This document shows, piece after piece, positions 24,879 to 33,238 of a stretch of DNA of 47,403 nucleotides. Each line of letters begins with the position of its first letter. The stretch's first letter is position 1. The stretch is from NCBI RefSeq assembly GCF_005503625.1, contig NZ_SCMX01000052.1, forward strand, positions 1-47,403, in the 5' to 3' direction. The stretch is from Cupriavidus sp. 2SB (GTDB taxonomy: Bacteria; Pseudomonadota; Gammaproteobacteria; Burkholderiales; Burkholderiaceae). The notes under the pieces are model-generated. The model ran no database searches. It was not told the DNA's origin and saw nothing but the letters and a program-made list of their open reading frames with translations. A program made the position numbers and the translations under genes.

Positions 24879-25433
24879 ATGAGACTGACCACCAAAGGCC
24901 GTTTCGCGGTAACCGCCATGATCGACCTGGCTATGCGCCAGGATCAGGGACCCGTCACATTGGCGGGTATCAGCCAACGCCAGAAGATCTCGCTGTCGTA
25001 TCTCGAACAGCTCTTCGGCAAACTGCGCCGCCATGAGATCGTGGAAAGCGTGCGTGGCCCGGGGGGCGGATACAGTCTTGCCCGCAAGGCCGAAGACGTT
25101 ACGGTTGCAGACATCATCATCGCCGTGGACGAACCGCTCGATGCCACCCAATGCGGCGGCAAAGGCAATTGCAATGGCGATGAAGGCACAGGCCGCTGCA
25201 TGACCCATGAACTGTGGGCCACGCTGAACCAGAAGATGGTCGAGTACCTCGATTCCGTCTCCCTGAAGAATCTGGTTGACCAGCAGCGCGCCCGCCAACC
25301 GGCCGTGCTGCACGACCGGCGCGAAGACGCCGCGCAACAACCGGTCACCCTATCCCGCAATAAAACCGAAAAACAGGAAAAGCCTGCGCGCGCCCGCGTG
25401 GTCAATTCGGTGTTCAGCCTCGCCCAGTCGTAA
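24879..25433 (+). CDS. iscR: Fe-S cluster assembly regulator IscR
   Basis: 184 residues, Rrf2 family. A winged helix spans 1-65 (MRLTTKGRFAVTAMIDLA, ISLSYLEQLFGKLR, GPGGGYSLAR). Cluster ligands are C92, C98 and C107 with H110. In E. coli they are C92, C98, C104 and H107, so three residues are inserted between the second and third cysteine here. A basic/polar tail after residue 140 is longer than in E. coli. It represses its own operon when clusters are plentiful, and a type 1 site lies in its promoter. Confidence 0.96.
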   Translation: MRLTTKGRFAVTAMIDLAMRQDQGPVTLAGISQRQKISLSYLEQLFGKLRRHEIVESVRGPGGGYSLARKAEDVTVADIIIAVDEPLDATQCGGKGNCNGDEGTGRCMTHELWATLNQKMVEYLDSVSLKNLVDQQRARQPAVLHDRREDAAQQPVTLSRNKTEKQEKPARARVVNSVFSLAQS

Positions 25434-25442
25434 GCAAGGCTG

Positions 25443-25455
25443 TAGTATTATACTA
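25443..25455. promoter_or_regulatory. 13-nt palindrome in the iscR-iscS gap
   Basis: TAGTAT-T-ATACTA is a perfect AT-rich palindrome 8 nt after the iscR stop. It contains TATACT (25449-25454), which resembles a -10 box without a matching -35. It could be an operator, a processing hairpin or an internal promoter element separating iscR from iscSUA. Confidence 0.4.
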
Positions 25456-25506
25456 AACTATCGGTAGGCAGTACGCGATAAGCGATCCCTATAAGGCAGT
25501 CATAAG

Positions 25507-26727
25507 ATGAGCACCACCCCACACTTCCCCATCTACATGGATTATTCGGCCACGACGCCTGTGGACCCGCGCGTCGCCGACAAGATGATTCCGTACTTGC
25601 GCGAGCAGTTCGGCAATCCGGCCTCGCGTAGCCACGCCTACGGGTGGGACGCCGAGCGTGCAGTGGAGGAGGCGCGCGAGCAGGTTGCCGCGCTGGTGGG
25701 TGCCGATCCGCGCGAGATCGTGTGGACTTCGGGTGCGACCGAATCGGACAACCTCGGTATCAAGGGCGCGGCCAATTTCTATTCGGGCAAGGGCAAGCAC
25801 ATCATCACCGTGAAGACCGAGCACAAGGCCGTGCTTGACACCACGCGTGAACTGGAGCGCCAGGGCTTCGAGGTGACGTACCTCGATGTCAAGGATGACG
25901 GTCTGATCGACATGGACGTGTTCAAGCAGGCACTGCGCCCGGACACGATCCTGGTGTCGGTAATGCTTGTGAACAACGAAATCGGTGTGATCCAGGACGT
26001 CGAGCAGATCGGCGAGATCTGCCGCGAGAAGGGCATCATTTTCCACTGCGACGCTGCGCAGGCCACGGGCAAGGTCGGTATCGACCTGAGCAAGCTGAAG
26101 TGCGACCTGATGTCGTTCTCGGCCCACAAGACCTATGGCCCGAAGGGCATCGGCGCGCTGTACGTTCGCCGCAAGCCACGCATCCGCATCGAAGCGCAGA
26201 TGCACGGCGGTGGACACGAGCGCGGCATGCGTTCGGGCACGCTGGCTACGCACCAGATCGTCGGCATGGGCGAAGCATTCCGCCTGGCCCGCGAGGAAAT
26301 GGCCACCGAGAACGAGCGTATCCGCATGCTGCGTGATCGCCTGTGGAACGGCCTGTCGTCGATGGAAGAGGTGTACCTGAACGGCTCGATGGAACACCGC
26401 GTGCCGCACAACCTGAACGTCAGCTTCAACTTCGTGGAAGGTGAATCGCTGATCATGGCCATCAAGGATGTGGCCGTGTCGTCGGGTTCGGCTTGCACGT
26501 CGGCATCGCTGGAACCGTCGTACGTGCTGCGCGCGCTGGGTCGCAATGACGAACTGGCGCACAGCTCAATCCGCTTCACCGTTGGTCGTTTCACGACGGA
26601 AGCGGAAGTGGACTACACCGTCGAACTGCTCAAGAACAAGATCGGCAAGCTGCGCGACCTGTCGCCGCTGTGGGAAATGTTCAAGGACGGCGTCGACCTG
26701 AATTCGATCCAGTGGGCTGCGCACTGA
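25507..26727 (+). CDS. iscS: Cysteine desulfurase IscS
   Basis: 406 residues. It takes sulfur from cysteine for Fe-S clusters and thiolated tRNAs. PLP-binding K208 lies in SFSAHKTYGPKG, H106 in KTEHKAVL, and the persulfide C330 in the mobile loop SSGSACTSASLEPSY. The C-terminus LSPLWEMFKDGVDL is the IscU-contacting end. AAGG lies upstream of the ATG. The length is standard. Confidence 0.98.
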   Translation: MSTTPHFPIYMDYSATTPVDPRVADKMIPYLREQFGNPASRSHAYGWDAERAVEEAREQVAALVGADPREIVWTSGATESDNLGIKGAANFYSGKGKHIITVKTEHKAVLDTTRELERQGFEVTYLDVKDDGLIDMDVFKQALRPDTILVSVMLVNNEIGVIQDVEQIGEICREKGIIFHCDAAQATGKVGIDLSKLKCDLMSFSAHKTYGPKGIGALYVRRKPRIRIEAQMHGGGHERGMRSGTLATHQIVGMGEAFRLAREEMATENERIRMLRDRLWNGLSSMEEVYLNGSMEHRVPHNLNVSFNFVEGESLIMAIKDVAVSSGSACTSASLEPSYVLRALGRNDELAHSSIRFTVGRFTTEAEVDYTVELLKNKIGKLRDLSPLWEMFKDGVDLNSIQWAAH

Positions 26728-26782
26728 GCGTAGCCGGCAGTCATAACAAGAACCCCATAAAGATTCGTCAGAGGTAGCCAAA

Positions 26783-27178
26783 ATGTCTTACAGCAACAAG
26801 GTTCTCGACCACTATGAAAATCCGCGTAACGTTGGTTCGTTCGACAAGAACGACGACGCGGTGGGCACCGGCATGGTCGGCGCTCCGGCCTGCGGCGACG
26901 TGATGAAGCTGCAGATCAAGGTGAACGAATCGGGCGTGATCGAAGACGCCAAGTTCAAGACCTACGGTTGCGGCTCGGCCATCGCGTCGTCGTCGCTGGT
27001 GACCGAATGGGTCAAGGGCAAGACCGTGGATCAGGCGCTGGAAATCAAGAACACGCAGATCGCCGAAGAACTGGCGCTGCCGCCGGTGAAGATCCACTGC
27101 TCGATCCTCGCGGAAGACGCCATCAAGGCGGCCGTCGAGGACTACAAGAAGAAGCACGGCGTCGCGCAAGCCGCGTAA
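26783..27178 (+). CDS. iscU: Fe-S cluster scaffold IscU
   Basis: 131 residues. Cluster ligands are C37, C63 and C106 with H105 and D39. The HscA recognition motif LPPVKIHCS is at 99-107. It receives sulfur from IscS and hands clusters over through HscA/HscB. It lies 55 nt after iscS. The motif GGCAGTCATAA upstream (26736-26746) repeats the one just before iscS. Confidence 0.98.
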   Translation: MSYSNKVLDHYENPRNVGSFDKNDDAVGTGMVGAPACGDVMKLQIKVNESGVIEDAKFKTYGCGSAIASSSLVTEWVKGKTVDQALEIKNTQIAEELALPPVKIHCSILAEDAIKAAVEDYKKKHGVAQAA

Positions 27179-27200
27179 TTTTTCTGACAGCAAGGCAAAG

Positions 27201-27521
27201 ATGATCACAATGACCGAAAAGGCGGCGAAGCACGTCGCCCGCTACCTCGAACGTCGTGGCAAGGGCGTGGGCCTGCGCGTCGGCGTGAAGACCACTGGCT
27301 GCTCGGGCCTGGCGTACAAGCTTGAGTATGTGGACGAGGTGCTGCCCGAGGACCAGGTCTTCGAGACGCGTGGCCTCAAGGTCATCGTGGATCCGAAGAG
27401 CCTGCCGTACATCGACGGCACCGAACTCGATTTCGCACGCGAGGGGTTGAACGAGGGTTTCCGATTCAACAATCCGAACGTCAAGGACGAGTGCGGTTGC
27501 GGCGAGTCGTTCCGGGTCTGA
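27201..27521 (+). CDS. iscA: A-type Fe-S carrier IscA
   Basis: 106 residues of the HesB/IscA family. The three cluster cysteines are C34 (TTGCSG), C98 and C100 (ECGCGESF). It carries clusters to [4Fe-4S] targets. The ATG at 27201 follows CAAGGCAAAG. It lies 22 nt after iscU. Confidence 0.97.
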   Translation: MITMTEKAAKHVARYLERRGKGVGLRVGVKTTGCSGLAYKLEYVDEVLPEDQVFETRGLKVIVDPKSLPYIDGTELDFAREGLNEGFRFNNPNVKDECGCGESFRV

Positions 27522-27580
27522 CCCGACGCCGCGTCCGCATCGGCAAGATGCGCGGCGCGGCAATACGACAAGGGGGCGGC

Positions 27581-27625
27581 ATGACCGCTCCTTTTTGTTG
27601 GCAGAACTGTTGGCGAAGTTTTTGA
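27581..27625 (+). CDS. Putative 14-residue leader peptide before hscB
   Basis: A short ORF, MTAPFCWQNCWRSF, with AAGGGGG ending 4-5 nt before its ATG, a better ribosome binding site than that of hscB. It has two Cys-Trp-containing segments (C6-W7 and C10-W11) and ends with TGA 10 nt before the TTG start of hscB. It could couple translation into hscB or respond to charged tRNA-Cys/Trp. It is too short to be supported by composition, and conservation is unknown. Confidence 0.4.
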   Translation: MTAPFCWQNCWRSF

Positions 27626-27635
27626 AAGACGCGCT

Positions 27636-28154
27636 TTGAAAGACGATTTCTTCTCGCTGTTCGGGCTGCCCGCCCGGTATGACGTGGATGAGGCGGCGCT
27701 GGAGGCTGCCTACCGGACAGTCCAGTCGCAGGCCCACCCGGACCGTTTCGCCAATGCCGGCGATGCCGAGCGGCGCGTGGCCATGCAGTGGGCTGCGCAT
27801 GCTAACGAGGGCTACCGGACGCTGCGCCAGCCGCTGAAGCGCGCCATCTACCTGTTGCAATTGCGCGGTGTGGATATCCAGGCCGAAAGCAATACGGCGA
27901 TGGCGCCTGCCTTCCTGATGCAACAGATGGAATGGCGTGAAGCATTGCAGGACGCGGTGGAAACGCGCGATGTCGGGCAACTGGACAGCCTGCTGCGCGA
28001 GCTGCGACAGGAAAAGCGCGATCGTCACGCGGCGCTCGGTGCATTGCTCGATGGCGCGGATAACGACGCCGCAAGCGCGGCTGCGCGCCAGCTGATGTTT
28101 ATCGAAAAGATCGAGCACGACGCCAGCGAGGCGATCGATCGGCTCGAAGATTAG
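27636..28154 (+). CDS. hscB: Fe-S co-chaperone HscB
   Basis: 172 residues. A J-domain with HPD at 34-36 stimulates the HscA ATPase, and a C-terminal helical domain (about 85-170) binds IscU. The start is a TTG at 27636. It is the only usable start, because the frame is closed by a stop at 27582 and has no ATG or GTG before the conserved DDFFSLFGLP. No proper Shine-Dalgarno precedes it, but a 14-codon ORF with one does. The 11-mer TTTGAAAGACG occurs twice here (27621-27631 and 27635-27645). Confidence 0.95.
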   Translation: MKDDFFSLFGLPARYDVDEAALEAAYRTVQSQAHPDRFANAGDAERRVAMQWAAHANEGYRTLRQPLKRAIYLLQLRGVDIQAESNTAMAPAFLMQQMEWREALQDAVETRDVGQLDSLLRELRQEKRDRHAALGALLDGADNDAASAAARQLMFIEKIEHDASEAIDRLED

Positions 28155-28163
28155 AAGATTCTC

Positions 28164-30029
28164 ATGGCACTGCTCCAGATTTCCGAACCCGGCATGTCCA
28201 CGGCGCCTCACCAGCGCCGGCTTGCCGTGGGTATCGACCTCGGCACCACCAATTCGCTGGTGGCTGCCGTACGCAACAGCATTCCCGAAGTCCTGCCTGA
28301 CGAAAGCGGCCGCGCGCTGCTGCCGTCCGTGGTGCGCTATCTGCCGAACGGCGCGGCGCATATCGGCTACAAGGCCCAGGACGAGGCAGTACGCGATCCC
28401 AAGAACACCGTGATTTCGGTCAAGCGCTTCATGGGCCGCGGCCTGCGGGACGTGACCAATATCGAGCACAGCCCGTACGATTTCGTCGATGCGCCGGGCA
28501 TGGTGCAGATCAAGACCGTGGCGGGTGTAAAGAGCCCGGTGGAAGTCTCGGCAGAGATTCTGGCGACGTTGCGTCAGCGCGCCGAGGATTCACTGGGCGA
28601 CGATATCGTGGGTGCCGTGATCACGGTGCCGGCGTACTTCGATGACGCGCAGCGCCAGGCAACGAAGGATGCGGCGCAACTGGCTGGTCTCGACGTGCTG
28701 CGCCTGCTTAACGAGCCGACGGCTGCGGCCATTGCCTACGGTCTCGACAACGCTGCCGAAGGCATTTACGCCGTGTACGACCTGGGCGGCGGCACTTTCG
28801 ATATCTCGGTGCTCAAGCTCACTAAGGGTGTGTTCGAGGTGATGTCGACCGGCGGCGATTCCGCACTGGGCGGCGATGACTTCGACCAGCGCCTGATGTG
28901 CTGGATCGTCGAGCAGGCCGGCTTGCAGCCGCTGTCCGCCGAGGACATGCGCTTGCTGATGGTGCGAGCCCGTGCGGCCAAGGAAGCGCTGTCGTCGAGC
29001 GATACCACCGTGATCGACGCGGTACTGAACAGCGGCGAGATCGTGCATCTGCCGCTGGACGCCGACACCTTTATCGATATCACGAAGCATCTGGTGCAGA
29101 AGACGCTGGCGCCCGTGCGCAAGTCGCTGCGCGATGCCGGCGTGGGCCCCGAGGACGTGAAGGGCGTGGTGCTGGTGGGCGGCGCGACGCGCATGCCCGC
29201 CATCCGCAAGGCGGTGGGCGAGTATTTCGGCCAGCAGCCGCTGACGAATCTGGACCCGGATCGTGTGGTGGCGCTGGGCGCCGCGATGCAAGCCAACCTG
29301 CTTGCTGGCAACCACGCACCGGGCGACGACTGGCTGCTGCTCGACGTGATCCCGCTCTCGCTGGGCGTGGAAACGATGGGTGGCCTGGTCGAAAAGATCA
29401 TCCCGCGTAACAGCACCATTCCAGTAGCGCGTGCGCAGGAGTTCACGACGTTCAAGGATGGCCAGACGGCCATGGCGATCCACGTGCTGCAGGGCGAGCG
29501 TGAACTGGCGAGCGATTGCCGCTCGCTGGCCCGCTTCGAGCTGCGCGGTATTCCGCCGATGGTGGCGGGTGCGGCGCGTATTCGCGTGACTTACCAGGTG
29601 GATGCCGACGGCCTGCTGTCGGTGTCGGCGCGCGAGACCAATTCGGGCGTGGAAGCGTCCGTGACCGTGAAGCCTTCGTACGGATTGGCCGATGACGACA
29701 TCGCCCGGATGCTGCAGGAAAGCTTCCGCGAAGCCGAGCACGACATGAAGAGCCGTGCGCTTGCCGAAGAACGTGTCGAGGCCGATCGTCTGGTGGAAGC
29801 CACCGGACGTGCGCTCGAAGTCGATGGCGACCTGCTCTCGGATGCGGAGCGCGCGGACGTGGATGCGCTGATGGCGAGCGTGCGTGACATCGCCCGGGGC
29901 GAGGACCACCACGCGATCAAGGCGGCGGTGGAACGGCTGTCGCATGGTACCGATGAATTTGCCGCGCGCCGCATGGATCGTTCGATCAAGAGCGCGCTGG
30001 CTGGAAAGAAGGTGGAGGACCTCGGCTAA
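28164..30029 (+). CDS. hscA: Fe-S chaperone HscA (Hsp70 family)
   Basis: 621 residues. The ATG at 28164 gives MALLQISEPGMSTAPHQRRL, nearly identical to the E. coli beginning. The ATPase domain carries GIDLGTTNS near residue 24, the second phosphate loop DLGGGTFDIS near 210 and VGGATRMP near 340. The substrate-binding domain follows from about 390. It uses ATP to release clusters from IscU with HscB. It lies 9 nt after hscB. Confidence 0.98.
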   Translation: MALLQISEPGMSTAPHQRRLAVGIDLGTTNSLVAAVRNSIPEVLPDESGRALLPSVVRYLPNGAAHIGYKAQDEAVRDPKNTVISVKRFMGRGLRDVTNIEHSPYDFVDAPGMVQIKTVAGVKSPVEVSAEILATLRQRAEDSLGDDIVGAVITVPAYFDDAQRQATKDAAQLAGLDVLRLLNEPTAAAIAYGLDNAAEGIYAVYDLGGGTFDISVLKLTKGVFEVMSTGGDSALGGDDFDQRLMCWIVEQAGLQPLSAEDMRLLMVRARAAKEALSSSDTTVIDAVLNSGEIVHLPLDADTFIDITKHLVQKTLAPVRKSLRDAGVGPEDVKGVVLVGGATRMPAIRKAVGEYFGQQPLTNLDPDRVVALGAAMQANLLAGNHAPGDDWLLLDVIPLSLGVETMGGLVEKIIPRNSTIPVARAQEFTTFKDGQTAMAIHVLQGERELASDCRSLARFELRGIPPMVAGAARIRVTYQVDADGLLSVSARETNSGVEASVTVKPSYGLADDDIARMLQESFREAEHDMKSRALAEERVEADRLVEATGRALEVDGDLLSDAERADVDALMASVRDIARGEDHHAIKAAVERLSHGTDEFAARRMDRSIKSALAGKKVEDLG

Positions 30030-30062
30030 GCGCCGGGTCCGCACGGAAAGCACAGGAAAGAA

Positions 30063-30401
30063 ATGCCACAGATCATCGTCTTGCCCCACGTGGAATTGTG
30101 TCCCGAGGGCGCTGTTTTCGAAGCCAGCACCGGCGTCAGCGTTTGCGATGCGCTGCTGACGAACGGTATCAACATCGAGCACGCGTGCGAGAAGTCATGC
30201 GCCTGCACCACGTGCCATGTGGTGGTGCGCGAGGGTTTCAACTCGCTGGAAGATGCCGAGGAAACCGAGGAAGATTTGCTCGACAAGGCGTGGGGGCTGG
30301 AGCCCAACTCGCGACTGTCGTGCCAGGCTATCGTCGCCGACGAAGACCTGACCGTCGAAATTCCGAAATACACGATCAACCACGCCAAGGAAGGCCACTA
30401 A
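30063..30401 (+). CDS. fdx: Isc-type [2Fe-2S] ferredoxin
   Basis: 112 residues. Cluster cysteines are C42, C48, C51 and C87, the same positions as E. coli Fdx, and the extra conserved C46 is kept. It donates electrons for cluster assembly on IscU. It lies 33 nt after hscA and 22 nt before iscX. Confidence 0.97.
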   Translation: MPQIIVLPHVELCPEGAVFEASTGVSVCDALLTNGINIEHACEKSCACTTCHVVVREGFNSLEDAEETEEDLLDKAWGLEPNSRLSCQAIVADEDLTVEIPKYTINHAKEGH

Positions 30402-30423
30402 GGCCCACGCGAGGAGTTTCCCC

Positions 30424-30618
30424 ATGAAATGGACCGATACCTACGACGTTGCCGCAGCGCTGTTCGACAAGTTTCCCGATGTCGATCCGCAGACGGTGCG
30501 CTTCACGCAACTGCGCCAGTGGGTGCTTGAACTGGATGGGTTCGACGACCTGCCGGAACGCTCGGGCGAGAAGATCCTCGAAGCGATTCAGCAGGCTTGG
30601 ATCGAGGAGGCAGCCTGA
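30424..30618 (+). CDS. iscX: IscX
   Basis: 64 residues, small and acidic, of normal length for the family (KWTDTYDVAAALFDKFPDVDP, FTQLRQWVLELDGFDDLPE, SEKILEAIQQAWIEE-type end). It binds IscS and modulates assembly, perhaps as an iron-dependent adaptor. It is the last gene of the operon; a strong terminator follows. Confidence 0.96.
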   Translation: MKWTDTYDVAAALFDKFPDVDPQTVRFTQLRQWVLELDGFDDLPERSGEKILEAIQQAWIEEAA

Positions 30619-30640
30619 GGGTCTGAAGGTTGCCGGAAAC

Positions 30641-30671
30641 AAAAAAGCACGGTTTTAAGCCGTGCTTTTTT
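30641..30671 (+). terminator. Terminator of the isc operon
   Basis: AAAAAAGCACGG (30641-30652) pairs with CCGTGCTTTTTT (30660-30671) around a 7-nt loop, followed by GTTTT. It is bidirectional in form, so it could also serve the convergent glycine-zipper gene that ends at 30699. Confidence 0.93.
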
Positions 30672-30698
30672 GTTTTGGCGGACACGAACGGGAGCAGG

Positions 30699-31304
30699 TC
30701 AACCCCGCACCAACACTCCCTTCTCCATATGCACCCGTTCACCCACTTCCACCCCCGGCGGGTTCTGATAGGTGAACGTGCGGCGTGAGCCGTCGTCCAT
30801 CTTCACGTTCACGCGGTATGTCTTGTCCGTGTTGAGTTTCTTCTCGGCGTAGTTCCCGCCTACGCCGCCAGCGGCGGCTCCGGCTACCGTGCCGAGGATA
30901 CGGCCGTTGCCGTTGCCAATCTGGTTGCCAACGAGGCCACCCACAACCGCACCACCCAACGCACCGAGGCCGCTAGTCGGCTTTTCGGCCGCCACGACCT
31001 GTACGCCGGTCACGTGGCCGGCGGTGCTGCTGGGACGTGGGGTTGGCTTCGGCTCGACCTGGGCTTGCTGCGCCGTGTCGCGAGCTGGTGGGCGCGTCGT
31101 GGAGCCGGCCGGCTGGCTCGGAGCAGTCTGGCTGTATGGCGATGCCGCAGGCTCGGCGGGATTCGGGCTGGCCTTGCCAAACGGCAAGATACCCGTGACG
31201 GCGGCCACGGCAGTCAGGCTTGCAATGACTACGGCAATAGCAGCCGTCGCAATCAGCGGATGAAGACGCCGCGGAGACGGCAGGGTAGATTCCGGACCAG
31301 ACAT
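30699..31304 (-). CDS. Glycine-zipper 2TM-domain membrane protein
   Basis: 201 residues with GGAG 7 nt before the ATG. A hydrophobic helix (17-40) is followed by a Pro/Ser/Thr/Ala linker, then the glycine zipper (about 112-153, GALGGAVVGGLVGNQIGNGNG...GTVAGAAAGGVGG), and a C-terminal beta segment (YRVNVKMDDGSRRTFTYQ). Similar proteins sit in the envelope and affect membrane integrity. It is not a lipoprotein, since no lipobox is seen. The specific role is unknown. Confidence 0.85.
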   Translation of the reverse strand: MSGPESTLPSPRRLHPLIATAAIAVVIASLTAVAAVTGILPFGKASPNPAEPAASPYSQTAPSQPAGSTTRPPARDTAQQAQVEPKPTPRPSSTAGHVTGVQVVAAEKPTSGLGALGGAVVGGLVGNQIGNGNGRILGTVAGAAAGGVGGNYAEKKLNTDKTYRVNVKMDDGSRRTFTYQNPPGVEVGERVHMEKGVLVRG

Positions 31305-31496
31305 GGCGACACTCCAGTTCGCTGGCGAGGCAGCGGATACTGAAATTCTGTCCGAATTTGCAGCCTATTTCCGTTGGATTTTGTAAGGAGGTGTAGCGCG
31401 AAAATCGCTGAGGAATCAGGAGGTTACGGCGATGTCAGTGGGTGTCTGACAGGGTGGAGGTAACAATTGGAGGGCTAATTCACCGCCGACGTTGTG

Positions 31497-31625
31497 GCTC
31501 CCCTCTCCCACATCGTGGGAGAGGGGCTGGGGGAGAGGGCCAGACTCTCAAGATGCGATCTACGCAGTTTGAACCGCTTCGCCCTCTCCCCCGACCCCTC
31601 TCCCGCAAAGCGGGAGAGGGGAGCA
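31497..31625. repeat. Multi-hairpin CCCTCTCCC repeat element
   Basis: The intergenic stretch 31305-31649 (345 nt) holds no credible gene. It contains two hairpins: 31500-31511 with 31515-31526 (CCCCTCTCCCAC/GTGGGAGAGGGG), and 31595-31606 with 31610-31621 (CCCCTCTCCCGC/GCGGGAGAGGGG). An additional long-range pair GGGGAGAGGGC/GCCCTCTCCCC (about 31530-31540 and 31581-31591) lies between them. Together they form a nested, roughly 125-bp structure. The arm sequence matches the hairpin at 147-182. It lies after the lysS stop and may also terminate lysS transcripts. Confidence 0.75.
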
Positions 31626-31649
31626 ATACAAGGCAAACCTGCGCGCGAC

Positions 31650-33191
31650 TTAATCTTCCCGACGCAGATGCGGGAACAGAATCACGTCGCGGATGTTGGG
31701 GCTGTCCGTCAGCAGCATGACCAGGCGATCAATACCGATGCCGCAGCCGCCCGTCGGAGGCATGCCGTATTCGAGCGCGCGGATGTAGTCGGCGTCGAAG
31801 TACATGGCTTCCTCGTCGCCAGCGTCCTTCTGCTCGACCTGCTTGCGGAAGCGGTCGGCCTGGTCTTCCGGGTCGTTCAGTTCCGAGAAGCCGTTGGCGA
31901 TCTCGCGGCCCGTGATGAACAGTTCAAAACGTTCGGTGATGCCCGGCTGTGTGTCGGAACCGCGTGCCAGCGGCGAAACTTCCACCGGGTAGTCGACGAT
32001 GAAGGTCGGCTCCCACAGTTGCGATTCGGCGGTTTCCTCGAACAGCACCAGTTGCAGCGTGCCGATGCCCGCGTTCAGGAACTGCGGCGCATTGACGTTG
32101 ATCTTGAACTTGTCCTTGAGCTCGGTGCGCAGGAAGACCACGTCGGCCAATTGCGCGTCCGTGTACTCGGGCGCGAACTTCTGGATGGCCTGGCAGATCG
32201 TCAGACGATGGAACGGCTTCGACAGGTCGAGCTCACGGCCCTGATAGGTCAGCGTGGCGCTGCCGCGTGCATCGATGGCAGCCTCGCGGATCAGGTTTTC
32301 GGTGAAGTCCATCAGCCAGCGGTAGTCCGTGTAGGCCGCGTAGAACTCCATCATCGTGAACTCGGGGTTGTGGCGCGGGCTCACCCCTTCGTTACGGAAA
32401 TTGCGGTTGATCTCGAACACGCGCTCGAAGCCGCCAACGATCAGTCGCTTCAGATACAGCTCGGGGGCGATACGCATGAACATCTGCATATCCAGCGCGT
32501 TGTGGTGCGTGATGAAGGGCTTGGCCGCCGCGCCACCCGGAATCGGGTGCAGCATCGGCGTTTCCACTTCCATGAAGCCGGCGTCCGCCATATGGCGGCG
32601 CAGCGACGACATGGCCTTGGTGCGGGCACGGAAGGTCTCACGCGTTTCCGGCGATACGATCAGGTCCACATAACGCTGGCGATACTTCATTTCCTGGTCG
32701 GCCAGGCCATAGAAGTCGCCCGGCAGCGGACGCAGGCTCTTGGACAGGAGACGCAATTCCGTTACCGACACCGACAGCTCGCCAGTCTTGGTCTTCATCA
32801 GCGTGCCGCGTGCCGCCACGATATCGCCAAGGTCCCATTTCTTGAAGCTGGCGTAAGTCTCTTCGCCCACGGCATCGCGGCTGATGTAGAACTGGATCCG
32901 CTCGGTGGAGTCCTGGATCGTGGCAAAGCTCGCCTTGCCCATCACGCGCTTGAGCATCATGCGGCCGGCGATGGACACTTCCACCGCACTGGCTTCCAGC
33001 TCGGGTCCTTCGATCGGGTCGTACTGCGCGTGCAGCGGACCCGCCTGATGCGTCGGGCGGAAATCGTTCGGGAAGGCGATGCCCTGCTCACGCAGCGCCT
33101 GCAGTTTCTCGCGACGCTCAGCGATGATCTTGTTTTCGTCGACGGCCGGTGCGTCGGTGGGTGTGGCTGGCGTGCGGGTCGGTTCGGTCAT
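31650..33191 (-). CDS. lysS: Lysyl-tRNA synthetase, class II
   Basis: 513 residues from the ATG at 33191 (MTEPTRTPATP); an ATG at 33242 would add 17 residues overlapping the upstream gene's end. An anticodon-binding OB-fold is at about 60-170 (VSIAGRMMLKRVMGKASFATI). The class II catalytic core has FRNEGVSPRHNPEFTMMEFY (motif 2) and GCGIGIDRLVMLL (motif 3) near the C-terminus. It charges tRNA-Lys. Linkage with prfB is conserved in proteobacteria; here an SDR gene lies between them. Confidence 0.97.
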   Translation of the reverse strand: MTEPTRTPATPTDAPAVDENKIIAERREKLQALREQGIAFPNDFRPTHQAGPLHAQYDPIEGPELEASAVEVSIAGRMMLKRVMGKASFATIQDSTERIQFYISRDAVGEETYASFKKWDLGDIVAARGTLMKTKTGELSVSVTELRLLSKSLRPLPGDFYGLADQEMKYRQRYVDLIVSPETRETFRARTKAMSSLRRHMADAGFMEVETPMLHPIPGGAAAKPFITHHNALDMQMFMRIAPELYLKRLIVGGFERVFEINRNFRNEGVSPRHNPEFTMMEFYAAYTDYRWLMDFTENLIREAAIDARGSATLTYQGRELDLSKPFHRLTICQAIQKFAPEYTDAQLADVVFLRTELKDKFKINVNAPQFLNAGIGTLQLVLFEETAESQLWEPTFIVDYPVEVSPLARGSDTQPGITERFELFITGREIANGFSELNDPEDQADRFRKQVEQKDAGDEEAMYFDADYIRALEYGMPPTGGCGIGIDRLVMLLTDSPNIRDVILFPHLRRED

Positions 33192-33238
33192 GGTGTGAAA
33201 TTCTGTTGCGCGAGGCAGAGCCCCGCGCGGCATTCGAT

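Noticed and set aside
28590..30182. 530-codon open frame antisense to hscA
   Set aside because: hscA is unambiguous and the antisense translation is low-complexity His/Arg/Gln-rich.
31432..31449. Five-codon ORF (MSVGV) with an excellent Shine-Dalgarno
   Set aside because: It leads to no downstream gene on the plus strand and lies beside the repeat element; probably chance.
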